64,000 bases of DNA, from positions 21,204,001-21,268,000 of the forward strand of contig CM060734.1 of NCBI GenBank assembly GCA_030704615.1. Direction: 5' to 3'. The translations under genes and the position numbers were made by a program. Shown in pieces: positions 23,901-38,900 of the stretch; within the stretch, counting starts at the first letter, position 1; each line of letters opens with the position of its first letter. The notes beneath the pieces were generated by a model, which worked only from the letters and a program-made list of their open reading frames with translations, had not been told where the DNA came from and did no database searches. This stretch comes from Takakia lepidozioides. Its lineage: Eukaryota > Streptophyta > Takakiopsida > Takakiales > Takakiaceae.

Positions 23901-26900
23901 AACCAGATGACAAGTGAACGCCTCATTGGACAATGGAACGATTTTCGATTGATCTCGTATTACACTGGGACGTATCAGAGGGTACATTGAACACACTGGC
24001 CAAGGTTTGAAAGCGAACGAAATCATTTGGATGGGCAACCATCCGTTGGCCCATTGAACGAATTTCGATTGATCTCATATTACTCTGGGGCCTCTTACAT
24101 GGCACATTGAACATAGTGGCCAAGTCTCAAAGCGAACCAAAATCATTTCGATGGCCAACCATCCGTTGAGCCATCGAATGAATTTCGATTGATCTGATAT
24201 TAGTCCGGGACCTGTGAGAGGGTGTCTGGAACGTGCTGGCAAAGTTTGGAAGCTAACAAAAATGATTTGGATGGGCAACCATCCGTTCACCCGTTGAATG
24301 TATTCTGTTGGAGCTGCTATTGCTTTGGGACCTGTTGGACTGTGTTTCGCGTGCTCACGATTTGTTTTTCATTCCGTTTTTGAATGGGCGGTGTAATGTA
24401 GCCATATGCAATGTGCGTGCCAAATTTGGGAGCGATCAAATTCATTTGGACCCAAAACCACAGTTTCTTCCCTGTTTTGCACTCCAAACTTGATTTGTGT
24501 TCTACTTCATGCACTCTTCATAGAGAGTTCTGCAATAGTGAGCGAAAAAGAGAACACCTTTTTTGGGGGGGCATTTTTGATTGGTCCAAATTTTGGCGGG
24601 GGAGTAGCCGTGGGATGCTGGAAGCCGCAGAACAAAATTGAGCCAAAAACAAAATCGATACGTGCCAGAAACCCCCACTGAAAGGCAGTGCAAACCTATT
24701 TATTGGCTTAAAATAAATTTAAATTCAATTAAAAATGTGGAATGGCTTGAGGGGGGAGCGCGTCGATGGGGAGGCAAATGATTTATTCGTCTGTTGTGTC
24801 TCCGCACACATGTTCAAGCACGTGCGGGCAAAAGAGGGGCTTCAACCACAACCGTTCAATGGGTGCAATAGCCGTGCACGCATTGCAGGATTTCTTTTTC
24901 GCATTGAACAAAAACCAGATGACAAGTGAACGCCTCATTGGACAATGGAACGATTTTCGATTGATCTCGTATTACACTGGGACGTATCAGAGGGTACATT
25001 GAACACACTGGCCAAGGTTTGAAAGCGAACGAAAATCATTTGGATGGGCAACCATCCGTTGGCCCATTGAACGAATTTCGATTGATCTCATATTACTCTG
25101 GGGCCTCTTACATGGCACATTGAACATAGTGGCCAAGTCTCAAAGCGAACCAAATCATTTCGATGGCCAACCATCCGTTGAGCCATCGAATGAATTTTCG
25201 ATTGATCTGATATTAGTCCGGGACCTGTGAGAGGGTGTCTGGAACGTGCTGGCAAAGTTTGGAAGCTAACAAAAATGATTTGGATGGGCAACCATCCGTT
25301 CACCCGTTGAATGTATTCTGTTGGAGCTGCTATTGCTTTGGGACCTGTTGGACTGTGTTTCGCGTGCTCACGATTTGTTTTTCATTCCGTTTTTGAATGG
25401 GGCGTGTAATGTAGCCATATGCAATGTGCGTGCCAAATTTGGGAGCGATCAAAATTCATTTGGACCCAAAACCACAGTTTCTTCCCTGTTTTGCACTCCA
25501 AACTTGATTTGTGTTCTACTTCATGCACTCTTCATAGAGAGTTCTGCAATAGTGAGCGAAAAGAGAACACCTTTTTTGGGGGGGCATTTTTGATTGGTCC
25601 AAATTTTGGCGGGGGAGTAGCCGTGGGATGCTGGAAGCCGCAGAACAAAATTGAGCCAAAAACAAAATCGATACGTGCCAGAAACCCCCACTGAAAAGGC
25701 AGTGCAAACCTATTTATTGGCTTAAAATAATTTAAATTCAATTAAAAATGTGGAATGGCTTGAGGGGGAGCGCGTCGATGGGGAGGCAAATGATTTATTC
25801 GTCTGTTGTGTCTCCGCACACGTGTCAGCACGTGCGGGCAAAAGAGGGGCTTCAACCACAACCGTTCAATGGGTGCAATAGCCGTGCACGCATTGCAGGA
25901 TTTCTTTTTCGCATTGAACAAAAACCAGATGACAAAACGCCTCATTGGACAATGGAACGATTTTCGATTGATCTCGTATTACACTGGGACGTATCAGAGG
26001 GTACATTGAACACACTGGCCAAGGTTTGAAAGCGAACGAAAATCATTTGGATGGGCAACCATCCGTTGGCCCATTGAACGAATTTCGATTGATCTCATAT
26101 TACTGGGGCCTCTTACATGGCACATTGAACATAGTGGCCAAGTCTCAAAGCGAACCAAAATCATTTCGATGGCCAACCATCCGTTGAGCCATCGAATGAA
26201 TTTTCGATTGATCTGATATTAGTCCGGGACCTGTGAGAGGGTGTCTGGAACGTGCTGGCAAAGTTTGGAAGCTAACAAAAATGATTTGGATGGGCAACCA
26301 TCCGTTCACCCGTTGAATGTATTCTGTTGGAGCTGCTATTGCTTTGGGACCTGTTGGACTGTGTTTCGCGTGCTCACGATTTGTTTTTCATTCCGTTTTT
26401 GAATGGGGCGTGTAATGTAGCCATATGCAATGTGCGTGCCAAATTTGGGAGCGATCAAAATTCATTTGGACCCAAAACCACAGTTTCTTCCCTGTTTTGC
26501 ACTCCAAACTTGATTTGGCGTTCTACTTCATGCACTCTTCATAGAGAGTTCTGCAATAGTGAGCGAAAAGAGAACACCTTTTTTGGGGGGGCATTTTTGA
26601 TTGGTCCAAATTTTGGCGGGGGAGTAGCCGTGGGATGCTGGAAGCCGCAGAACAAAATTGAGCCAAAAACAAATCGATACGTGCCAGAAACCCCCACTGA
26701 AAGGCAGTGCAAACCTATTTATTGGCTTAAAATAAATTTAAATTCAATTAAAATGTGGAATGGCTTGAGGGGGGAGCGCGTCGATGGGGAGGCAAATGAT
26801 TTATTCGTCTGTTGTGTCTCCGCACACGTGTTCAAGCACGTGCGGGCAAAAGGGGCTTCAACCACAACCGTTCAATGGGTGCAATAGCCGTGCACGCATT

Positions 26901-29700
26901 GCAGGATTTCTTTTTCGCATTGAACAAAACCAGATGACAAGTGAACGCCTCATTGGACAATGGAACGATTTTCGATTGATCTCGTATTACACTGGGACGT
27001 ATCAGAGGGTACATTGAACACACTGGCCAAGGTTTGAAAGCGAACGAATCATTTGGATGGGCAACCATCCGTTGGCCCATTGAACGAATTTCGATTGATC
27101 TCATATTACTCTGGGGCCTCTTACATGGCACATTGAACATAGTGGCCAAGTCTCAAGCGAACCAAAATCATTTCGATGGCCAACCATCCGTTGAGCCATC
27201 GAATGAATTTTCGATTGATCTGATATTAGTCCGGGACCTGTGAGAGGGGTGTCTGGAACGTGCTGGCAAAGTTTGGAAGCTAACAAAAATGATTTGGATG
27301 GGCAACCATCCGTTCACCCGTTGAATGTATTCTGTTGGAGCTGCTATTGCTTTGGGACCTGTTGGACTGTGTTTCGCGTGCTCACGATTTGTTTTTCATT
27401 CCGTTTTTGAATGGGGCGTGTAATGTAGCCATATGCAATGTGCGTGCCAAATTTGGGAGCGATCAAAATTCATTTGGACCCAAAACCACAGTTTCTTCCC
27501 TGTTTTGCACTCCAAACTTGATTTGTGTTCTACTTCATGCACTCTTCATAGAGAGTTCTGCAATAGTGAGCGAAAAGAGAACACCTTTTTTGGGGGGGCA
27601 TTTTTGATTGGTCCAAATTTTGGCGGGGGAGTAGCCGTGGGATGCTGGAAGCCGCAGAACAAAATTGAGCCAAAAACAAATCGATACGTGCCCAGAAACC
27701 CCCGAAAGGCAGTGCAAACCTATTTATTGGCTTAAAAAATTAAATTCAATTAAAATGTGGAATGGCTTGAGGGGGGAGCGCGTCGATGGGGAGGCAAATG
27801 ATTTATTCGTCTGTTGTGTCTCCGCACACGTGTTCAAGCACGTGCGGGCAAAAGAGGGGCTTCAACCACAACCGTTCAATGGGTGCAATAGCCGTGCACG
27901 CATTGCAGGATTTCTTTTTCGCATTGAACAAAAACCAGATGACAAGTGAACGCCTCATTGGACAATGGAACGATTTTCGATTGATCTCGTATTACACTGG
28001 GACGTATCAGAGGGTGTACATTGAACACACTGGCCAAGGTTTGAAAGCGAACGAAAATCATTTGGATGGGCAACCATCCGTTGGCCCATTGAACGAATTT
28101 CGATTGATCTCATATTACTCTGGGCCTCTTACATGGCACATTGAACATAGTGGCCAAGTCTCAAAGCGAACCAAAATCATTTCGATGGCCAACCATCCGT
28201 TGAGCCATCGAATGAATTTTCGATTGATCTGATATTAGTCCGGGACCTGTGAGAGGGTGTCTGGAACGTGCTGGCAAGTTTGGAAGCTAACAAAAATGAT
28301 TTGGATGGGCAACCATCCGTTCACCCGTTGAATGTATTCTGTTGGAGCTGCTATTGCTTTGGGACCTGTTGGACTGTGTTTCGCGTGCTCACGATTTGTT
28401 TTTCATTCCGTTTTTGAATGGGGGTGTAATGTAGCCATATGCAATGTGCGTGCCAAATTTGGGAGCGATCAAATTCATTTGGACCCAAAACCACAGTTTT
28501 CTTCCTGTTTTGCACTCCAAACTTGATTTGCGTTCTACTTCATGCACTCTTCATAGAGAGTTCTGCAATAGTGAGCGAAAAGAGAACACCTTTTTGGGGG
28601 GGCATTTTTGATTGGTCCAAATTTTGGCGGGGGAGTAGCCGTGGGATGCTGGAAGCCGCAGAACAAAATTGAGCCAAAAACAAAATCGATACGTGCCAGA
28701 AACCCCCACTGAAAGGCAGTGCAAACCTATTTATTGGCTTAAAATAATTTAAATTCAATTAAAAATGTGGAATGGCTTGAGGGGGGAGCGCGTCGATGGG
28801 GAGGCAAATGATTTATTCGTCTGTTGTGTCTCCGCACACGTTCAAGCACGTGCGGGCAAAAGAGGGGCTTCAACCACAACCGTTCAATGGGTGCAATAGC
28901 CGTGCACGCATTGCAGGATTTCTTTTTCGCATTGAACAAAAACCAGATGACAAGTGAACGCCTCATTGGACAATGGAACGATTTTCGATTGATCTCGTAT
29001 TACACTGGGACGTATCAGAGGGTACATTGAACACTGGCCAAGGTTTGAAAGCGAACGAAAATCATTTGGATGGGCAACCATCCGTTGGCCCATTGAACGA
29101 ATTTCGATTGATCTCATATTACTCTGGGGCCTCTTACATGGCACATTGAACATAGTGGCCAAGTCTCAAAGCGAACCAAAATCATTTCGATGGCCAACCA
29201 TCCGTTGAGCCATCGAATGAATTTTCGATTGATCTGATATTAGTCCGGGACCTGTGAGAGGGTGTCTGGAACGTGCTGGCAAAGTTTGGAAGCTAACAAA
29301 AATGATTTGGATGGGCAACCATCCGTTCACCCGTTGAATGTATTCTGTTGGAGCTGCTATTGCTTTGGGACCTGTTGGACTGTGTTTCGCGTGCTCACGA
29401 TTTTTTTCATTCCGTTTTTGAATGGGGCGTGTAATGTAGCCATATGCAATGTGCGTGCCAAATTTGGGAGCGATCAAATTCATTTGGACCCAAACCACAG
29501 TTTCTTCCCTGTTTTGCACTCCAAACTTGATTTGTGTTCTACTTCATGCACTCTTCATAGAGAGTTCTGCAATAGTGAGCGAAAAGAGAACACCTTTTTT
29601 GGGGGGGCATTTTTGATTGGTCCAAATTTTGGCGGGGGTAGCCGTGGGATGCTGGAAGCCGCAGAACAAAATTGAGCCAAAAACAAATCGATACGTGCCA
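8952..29700 (+). repeat. Satellite subfamily A
   Basis: These units are about 1005-1014 bp long. Diagnostic variants are GATGACAAG, GTTGAGCCATCGAATG, GCTCACGATTTG, CCCTGTTTTGC, ACTTGATTTG and AACAAAATTGAGCC. Most have the full GGTACATTGAACACACTGG segment and CACACGTGTTCAAG. Confidence 0.85.
20285..21701 (+). repeat. Composite 1.4-kb satellite unit (A)
   Basis: This unit is about 400 bp too long. After ACTTGATTTG at about 21058 the sequence switches through a short unrelated stretch (TTTTCCCACCCCTCTGCAG) back into the second 120-bp sub-monomer, then continues to the normal end of the unit. Several small deletions lie within 21100-21540. Confidence 0.85.
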
Positions 29701-29939
29701 GAAACCCCCACTGACACAGTGCAAACCTATTTATGGCTTAAAAAAATAATTCAATTAAAAATGTGGAATGGCTTGAGGGGGGAGCGCGTCGATGGGGAGG
29801 CAAATGATTTATTGCTGTTGTGTCTCCGCACTGTTCAAGCACGTGCGGGCAAAAGAGGGGCTTCAACCACAACCGTTCAAATGGGTGCAATAGCCGTGCA
29901 CGCATTGCAGGATTTCTTTTCGCATTGAACAAAAACCAG

Positions 29940-32900
29940 ATGGCAAGTGAACGCCTCATTGGACAATGGAACGATTTTCGATTGATCTCGTATTACACGG
30001 GACGTATCAGAGACATGGAAGGTTTGAAAGCGAACGAAAATCATTTGGAGGGCAACCATCCGTTGGCCCATTGAACGAATTTCGATTGATCTCATATTAC
30101 TCTGGGCCTCTTACATGGCACATTGAACATAGTGGCCAAGTCTCAAAGCGAACCAAAATCATTTCGATGGCCAACCATCCGTCGAGCCATCCGAATGAAT
30201 TTTCGATTGATCTGATATTAGTCCGGGACCTGTGAGAGGGTGTCTGGAACGTGCTGGCAAAGTTTGGAAGCTAACAAAAATGGTTTGGATGGGCAACCAT
30301 CCGTTCACCCGTTGAATGTATTCTGTTGGAGCTGCTATTGCTTTGGGACCTGTTGGACTGTGTTTCGCGTGCTCGGGATTTGTTTTTCATTCCGTTTTGA
30401 ATGGGGCGTGTAATGTAGCCATATGCAATGTGCGTGCCAAATTTGGGAGCGATCAAAATTCATTTGGACCCAAAACCACAGTTTCTTCCCTCTTTTGCAC
30501 TCCAAACTTGGTTTGTGTTCTACTTCATGCACTCTTCATAGAGAGTTCTGCAATAGTGAGCGAAAAGAGAACACCTTTTTGGGGGGGCATTTTTTATTGG
30601 TCCAAATTTGGCGGGGGGGAGTAGCCGTGGGATGCTGGAAGCCGCAGAACGAAATTGAGCCAAAAACAAAATCGATACGTGCCAGAAACCCCCACTGAAA
30701 GGCAGTGCAAACCTATTTATTGGCTTAAAATAAATTTAAATTCAATTAAAAATGTGGAATGGCTTGAGGGGGGAGCGCGTCGATGGGGAGGCAAATGATT
30801 TATTCGTCTGTTGTGTCTCCGCACATGTTCAAGCACGTGCGGGGGCAAGAGGGGCTTCAACCACAACCGTTCAATGGGTGCAATAGCCGTGCACGCATTG
30901 CAGGATTTCTTTTTCGCATTGAACAAAAACCAGATGGCAAGTGAACGCCTCATTGGACAATGGAACGATTTTCGATTGATCTCGTATTACACTGGGACGT
31001 ATCAGAGGACACTGGCCAAGGTTTGAAAGCGAACGAAAATCATTTGGATGGGCAACCATCCGTTGGCCCATTGAACGAATTTCGATTGATCTCATATTAC
31101 TCTGGGGCCTCTTACATGGCACATTGAACATAGTGGCCAAGTCTCAAAGCGAACCAAAATCATTTCGATGGCCAACCATCCGTCGAGCCATCCGAATGAA
31201 TTTTCGATTGATCTGATATTAGTCCGGGACCTGTGAGAGGGTGTCTGGAACGTGCTGGCAAAGTTTGGAAGCTAACAAAAATGGTTTGGATGGGCAACCA
31301 TCCGTTCACCGTTGAATGTATTCTGTTGGAGCTGCTATTGCTTTGGGACCTGTTGGACTGTGTTTCGCGTGCTCGGGATTTGTTTTTCATTCCGTTTTTG
31401 AATGGGGCGTGTAATGTAGCCATATGCAATGTGCGTGCCAAATTTGGGAGCGATCAAAATCATTTGGACCCAAAACCACAGTTTCTTCCCTCTTTTGCAC
31501 TCCAAACTTGGTTTGTGTTCTACTTCATGCACTCTTCATAGAGAGTTCTGCAATAGTGAGCGAAAAGAGAACACCTTTTTGGGGGGGGCATTTTTTTTAT
31601 TGGTCCAAATTTTGGCGGGGGAGTAGCCGTGGGATGCTGGAAGCCGCAGAACGAAATTGAGCCAAAAACAAAATCGATACGTGCCAGAAACCCCCACTGA
31701 AAGGCAGTGCAAACCTATTTATTGGCTTAAAATAAATTTAAATTCAATTAAAAATGTGGAATGGCTTGAGGGGGGAGCGCGTCGATGGGGAGGCAAATGA
31801 TTTATTCGTCTGTTGTGTCTCCGCACATGTTCAAGCACGTGCGGGCAAAAGAGGGGCTTCAACCACAACCGTTCAATGGGTGCAATAGCCGTGCACGCAT
31901 TGCAGGATTTCTTTTTCGCATTGAACAAAAACCAGATGGCAAGTGAACGCCTCATTGGACAATGGAACGATTTTCGATTGATCTCGTATTACACTGGGAC
32001 GCGTATCAGAGGACACTGGCCAAGGTTTGAAAGCGAACGAAAATCATTTGGATGGGCAACCATCCGTTGGCCCATTGAACGAATTTCGATTGATCTCATA
32101 TTACTCTGGGGCCTCTTACATGGCACATTGAACATAGTGGCCAAGTCTCAAAGCGAACCAAAATCATTTCGATGGCCAACCATCCGTCGAGCCATCCGAA
32201 TGAATTTTCGATTGATCTGATATTAGTCCGGGACCTGTGAGAGGGTGTCTGGAACGTGCTGGCAAAGTTTGGAAGCTAACAAAAATGTTTGGATGGGCAA
32301 CCATCCGTTCACCCGTTGAATGTATTCTGTTGGAGCTGCTATTGCTTTGGGACCTGTTGGACTGTGTTTCGCGTGCTCGGGATTTGTTTTTCATTCCGTT
32401 TTTGAATGGGGCGTGTAATGTAGCCATATGCAATGTGCGTGCCAAATTTGGGAGCGATCAAAATTCATTTGGACCCAAAACCACAGTTTCTTCCCTCTTT
32501 TGCACTCCAAACTTGGTTTGTGTTCTACTTCATGCACTCTTCATAGAGAGTTCTGCAATAGTGAGCGAAAAGAGAACACCTTTTGGGGGGGCATTTTTTT
32601 ATTGGTCCAAATTTTGGCGGGGGAGTAGCCGTGGGATGCTGGAAGCCGCAGAACGAAATTGAGCCAAAAACAAAATCGATACGTGCCAGAAACCCCACTG
32701 AAAGGCAGTGCAAACCTATTTATTGGCTTAAAATAAATTTAAATTCAATTAAAATGTGGAATGGCTTGAGGGGGGAGCGCGTCGATGGGGAGGCAAATGA
32801 TTTATTCGTCTGTTGTGTCTCCGCACATGTTCAAGCACGTGCGGGCAAAAGAGGGGCTTCAACCACAACCGTTCAATGGGTGCAATAGCCGTGCACGCAT

Positions 32901-35900
32901 TGCAGGATTTCTTTTTCGCATTGAACAAAAACCAGATGGCAAGTGAACGCCTCATTGGACAATGGAACGATTTTCGATTGATCTCGTATTACACTGGGAC
33001 GTATCAGAGGACACTGGCCAAGGTTTGAAAGCGAACGAAAATCATTTGGATGGGCAACCATCCGTTGGCCCATTGAACGAATTTCGATTGATCTCATATT
33101 ACTCTGGGGCCTCTTACATGGCACATTGAACATAGTGGCCAAGTCTCAAAGCGAACCAAAATCATTTCGATGGCCAACCATCCGTCGAGCCATCCGAATG
33201 AATTTTCGATTGATCTGATATTAGTCCGGGACCTGTGAGAGGGTGTCTGGAACGTGCTGGCAAAGTTTGGAAGCTAACAAAAATGGTTTGGATGGGCAAC
33301 CATCCGTTCACCCGTTGAATGTATTCTGTTGGAGCTGCTATTGCTTTGGGACCTGTTGGACTGTGTTTCGCGTGCTCGGGATTTGTTTTTCATTCCGTTT
33401 TTGAATGGGGCGTGTAATGTAGCCATATGCAATGTGCGTGCCAAATTTGGGAGCGATCAAAATTCATTTGGACCCAAAACCACAGTTTCTTCCCTCTTTT
33501 GCACTCCAAACTTGGTTTGTGTTCTACTTCATGCACTCTTCATAGAGAGTTCTGCAATAGTGAGCGAAAAGAGAACACCTTTTTGGGGGGGGCATTTTTA
33601 TTGGTCCAAATTTTGGCGGGGGAGTAGCCGTGGGATGCTGGAAGCCGCAGAACGAAATTGAGCCAAAAACAAAATCGATACGTGCCAGAAACCCCCACTG
33701 AAAGGCAGTGCAAACCTATTTATTGGCTTAAAATAAATTTAAATTCAATTAAAAATGTGGAATGGCTTGAGGGGGGAGCGCGTCGATGGGGAGGCAAATG
33801 ATTTATTCGTCTGTTGTGTCTCCGCACATGTTCAAGCACGTGCGGGCAAAAGAGGGGCTTCAACCACAACCGTTCAATGGGTGCAATAGCCGTGCACGCA
33901 TTGCAGGATTTCTTTTTCGCATTGAACAAAAACCAGATGGCAAGTGAACGCCTCATTGGACAATGGAACGATTTTCGATTGATCTCGTATTACACTGGGA
34001 CGTATCAGAGGACACTGGCCAAGGTTTGAAAGCGAACGAAAATCATTTGGATGGGCAACCATCCGTTGGCCCATTGAACGAATTTCGATTGATCTCATAT
34101 TACTCTGGGGCCTCTTACATGGCACATTGAACATAGTGGCCAAGTCTCAAAGCGAACCAAAATCATTTCGATGGCCAACCATCCGTCGAGCCATCCGAAT
34201 GAATTTTCGATTGATCTGATATTAGCGGGACCTGTGAGAGGGTGTCTGGAACGTGCTGGCAAAGTTTGGAAGCTAACAAAAATGGTTTGGATGGGCAACC
34301 ATCCGTTCACCGTTGAATGTATTCTGTTGGAGCTGCTATTGCTTTGGGACCTGTTGGACTGTGTTTCGCGTGCTCGGGATTTGTTTTTCATTCCGTTTTT
34401 GAATGGGGCGGTGTAATGTAGCCATATGCAATGTGCGTGCCAAATTTGGGAGCGATCAAAATTCATTTGGACCCAAAACCACAGTTTCTTCCCTCTTTTG
34501 CACTCCAAACTTGGTTTGTGTTCTACTTCATGCACTCTTCATAGAGAGTTCTGCAATAGTGAGCGAAAAGAGAACACCTTTTTGGGGGGGGCATTTTTTA
34601 TTGGTCCAAATTTTGGCGGGGGAGTAGCCGTGGGATGCTGGAAGCCGCAGAGAACGAAATTGAGCCAAAAACAAAATCGATACGTGCCAGAAACCCCCAC
34701 TGAAAGGCAGTGCAAACCTATTTATTGGCTTAAAATAAATTTAAATTCAATTAAAAATGTGGAATGGCTTGAGGGGGGAGCGCGTCGATGGGGAGGCAAA
34801 TGATTTATTCGTCTGTTGTGTCTCCGCACATGTTCAAGCACGTGCGGGCAAAAGAGGGGCTTCAACCACAACCGTTCAATGGGTGCAATAGCCGTGCACG
34901 CATTGCAGGATTTCTTTTTCGCATTGAACAAAAACCAGATGGCAAGTGAACGCCTCATTGGACAATGGAACGATTTTCGATTGATCTCGTATTACACTGG
35001 GACGTATCAGAGGACACTGGCCAAGGTTTGAAAGCGAACGAAAATCATTTGGATGGGCAACCATCCGTTGGCCCATTGAACGAATTTCGATTGATCTCAT
35101 ATTACTCTGGGGCCTCTTACATGGCACATTGAACATAGTGGCCAAGTCTCAAAGCGAACCAAAATCATTTCGATGGCCAACCATCCGTCGAGCCATCCGA
35201 ATGAATTTTCGATTGATCTGATATTAGTCCGGGACCTGTGAGAGGGTGTCTGGAACGTGCTGGCAAAGTTTGGAAGCTAACAAAAATGGTTTGGATGGGC
35301 AACCATCCGTTCACCCGTTGAATGTATTCTGTTGGAGCTGCTATTGCTTTGGGACCTGTTGGACTGTGTTTCGCGTGCTCGGGATTTGTTTTTCATTCCG
35401 TTTTTGAATGGGGCGTGTAATGTAGCCATATGCAATGTGCGTGCCAAATTTGGGAGCGATCAAAATTCATTTGGACCCAAAACCACAGTTTCTTCCCTCT
35501 TTTGCACTCCAAACTTGGTTTGTGTTCTACTTCATGCACTCTTCATAGAGAGTTCTGCAATAGTGAGCGAAAAGAGAACACCTTTTTGGGGGGGGCATTT
35601 TTTATTGGTCCAAATTTTGGCGGGGGAGTAGCCGTGGGATGCTGGAAGCCGCAGAACGAAATTGAGCCAAAAACAAAATCGATACGTGCCAGAAACCCCC
35701 ACTGAAAGGCAGTGCAAACCTATTTATTGGCTTAAAATAAATTTAAATTCAATTAAAAATGTGGAATGGCTTGAGGGGGAGCGCGTCGATGGGGAGGCAA
35801 ATGATTTATTCGTCTGTTGTGTCTCCGCACATGTTCAAGCACGTGCGGGCAAAAGAGGGGCTTCAACCACAACCGTTCAATGGGTGCAATAGCCGTGCAC

Positions 35901-38900
35901 GCATTGCAGGATTTCTTTTTCGCATTGAACAAAAACCAGATGGCAAGTGAACGCCTCATTGGACAATGGAACGATTTTCGATTGATCTCGTATTACACTG
36001 GACGTATCAGAGGACACTGGCCAAGGTTTGAAAGCGAACGAAAATCATTTGGATGGGCAACCATCCGTTGGCCCATTGAACGAATTTCGATTGATCTCAT
36101 ATTACTCTGGGGCCTCTTACATGGCACATTGAACATAGTGGCCAAGTCTCAAAGCGAACCAAAATCATTTCGATGGCCAACCATCCGTCGAGCCATCCGA
36201 ATGAATTTTCGATTGATCTGATATTAGTCCGGGACCTGTGAGAGGGTGTCTGGAACGTGCTGGCAAAGTTTGGAAGCTAACAAAAATGATTTGGATGGGC
36301 AACCATCCGTTCACCCGTTGAATGTATTCTGTTGGAGCTGCTATTGCTTTGGGACCTGTTGGACTGTGTTTCGCGTGCTCGGGATTTGTTTTTCATTCCG
36401 TTTTTGAATGGGGCGTGTAATGTAGCCATATGCAATGTGCGTGCCAAATTTGGGAGCGATCAAAATTCATTTGGACCCAAAACCACAGTTTCTTCCCTCT
36501 TTTGCACTCCAAACTTGGTTGTGTTCTACTTCATGCACTCTTCATAGAGAGTTCTGCAATAGTGAGCGAAAAGAGAACACCTTTTTGGGGGGGGGCATTT
36601 TTTTATTGGTCCAAATTTTGGCGGGGGAGTAGCCGTGGGATGCTGGAAGCCGCAGAACGAAATTGAGCCAAAAACAAAATCGATACGTGCCAGAAACCCC
36701 ACTGAAAGGCAGTGCAAACCTATTTATTGGCTTAAAATAAATTTAAATTCAATTAAAAATGTGGAATGGCTTGAGGGGGGAGCGCGTCGATGGGGAGGCA
36801 AATGATTTATTCGTCTGTTGTGTCTCCGCACATGTTCAAGCACGTGCGGGCAAAAGAGGGGCTTCAACCACAACCGTTCAATGGGTGCAATAGCCGTGCA
36901 CGCATTGCAGGATTTCTTTTTCGCATTGAACAAAAACCAGATGGCAAGTGAACGCCTCATTGGACAATGGAACGATTTTCGATTGATCTCGTATTACACT
37001 GGGACGTATCAGAGGACACTGGCCAAGGTTTGAAAGCGAACGAAAATCATTTGGATGGGCAACCATCCGTTGGCCCATTGAACGAATTTCGATTGATCTC
37101 ATATTACTCTGGGGCCTCTTACATGGCACATTGAACATAGTGGCCAAGTCTCAAAGCGAACCAAAATCATTTCGATGGCCAACCATCCGTCGAGCCATCC
37201 GAATGAATTTTCGATTGATCTGATATTAGTCCGGGACCTGTGAGAGGGTGTCTGGAACGTGCTGGCAAAGTTTGGAAGCTAACAAAAATGGTTTGGATGG
37301 GCAACCATCCGTTCAACCGTTGAATGTATTCTGTTGGAGCTGCTATTGCTTTGGGACCTGTTGGACTGTGTTTCGCGTGCTCGGGATTTGTTTTTCATTC
37401 CGTTTTTGAATGGGCGTGTAATGTAGCCATATGCAATGTGCGTGCCAAATTTGGGAGCGATCAAAATTCATTTGGACCCAAAACCACAGTTTCTTCCCTC
37501 TTTTGCACTCCAAACTTGGTTTGTGTTCTACTTCATGCACTCTTCATAGAGAGTTCTGCAATAGTGAGCGAAAAGAGAACACCTTTTTGGGGGGGGCATT
37601 TTTTATTGGTCCAAATTTTGGCGGGGGAGTAGCCGTGGGATGCTGGAAGCCGCAGAACGAAATTGAGCCAAAAACAAAATCGATACGTGCCAGAAACCCC
37701 CACTGAAAGGCAGTGCAAACCTATTTATTGGCTTAAAATAAATTTAAATTCAATTAAAAATGTGGAATGGCTTGAGGGGGGAGCGCGTCGATGGGGAGGC
37801 AAATGATTTATTCGTCTGTTGTGTCTCCGCACATGTTCAAGCACGTGCGGGCAAAAGAGGGGCTTCAACCACAACCGTTCAATGGGTGCAATAGCCGTGC
37901 ACGCATTGCAGGATTTCTTTTTCGCATTGAACAAAAACCAGATGGCAAGTGAACGCCTCATTGGACAATGGAACGATTTTCGATTGATCTCGTATTACAC
38001 TGGGACGTATCAGAGGACACTGGCCAAGGTTTGAAAGCGAACGAAAATCATTTGGATGGGCAACCATCCGTTGGCCCATTGAACGAATTTCGATTGATCT
38101 CATATTACTCTGGGGCCTCTTACATGGCACATTGAACATAGTGGCCAAGTCTCAAAGCGAACCAAAATCATTTCGATGGCCAACCATCCGTCGAGCCATC
38201 CGAATGAATTTTCGATTGATCTGATATTAGTCCGGGACCTGTGAGAGGGTGTCTGGAACGTGCTGGCAAAGTTTGGAAGCTAACAAAAATGGTTTGGATG
38301 GGCAACCATCCGTTCAACCGTTGAATGTATTCTGTTGGAGCTGCTATTGCTTTGGGACCTGTTGGACTGTGTTTCGCGTGCTCGGGATTTGTTTTTCATT
38401 CCGTTTTTGAATGGGGCGTGTAATGTAGCCATATGCAATGTGCGTGCCAAATTTGGGAGCGATCAAAATTCATTTGGACCCAAAACCACAGTTTCTTCCC
38501 TCTTTTGCACTCCAAACTTGGTTTGTGTTCTACTTCATGCACTCTTCATAGAGAGTTCTGCAATAGTGAGCGAAAAGAGAACACCTTTTTGGGGGGGGGG
38601 CATTTTTTATTGGTCCAAATTTTGGCGGGGGAGTAGCCGGGGATGCTGGAAGCCGCAGAACGAAATTGAGCCAAAAACAAAATCGATACGTGCCAGAAAC
38701 CCCCACTGAAAGGCAGTGCAAACCTATTTATTGGCTTAAAATAAATTTAAATTCAATTAAAAATGTGGAATGGCTTGAGGGGGGAGCGCGTCGATGGGGA
38801 GGCAAATGATTTATTCGTCTGTTGTGTCTCCGCACATGTTCAAGCACGTGCGGGCAAAAGAGGGGCTTCAACCACAACCGTTCAATGGGTGCAATAGCCG

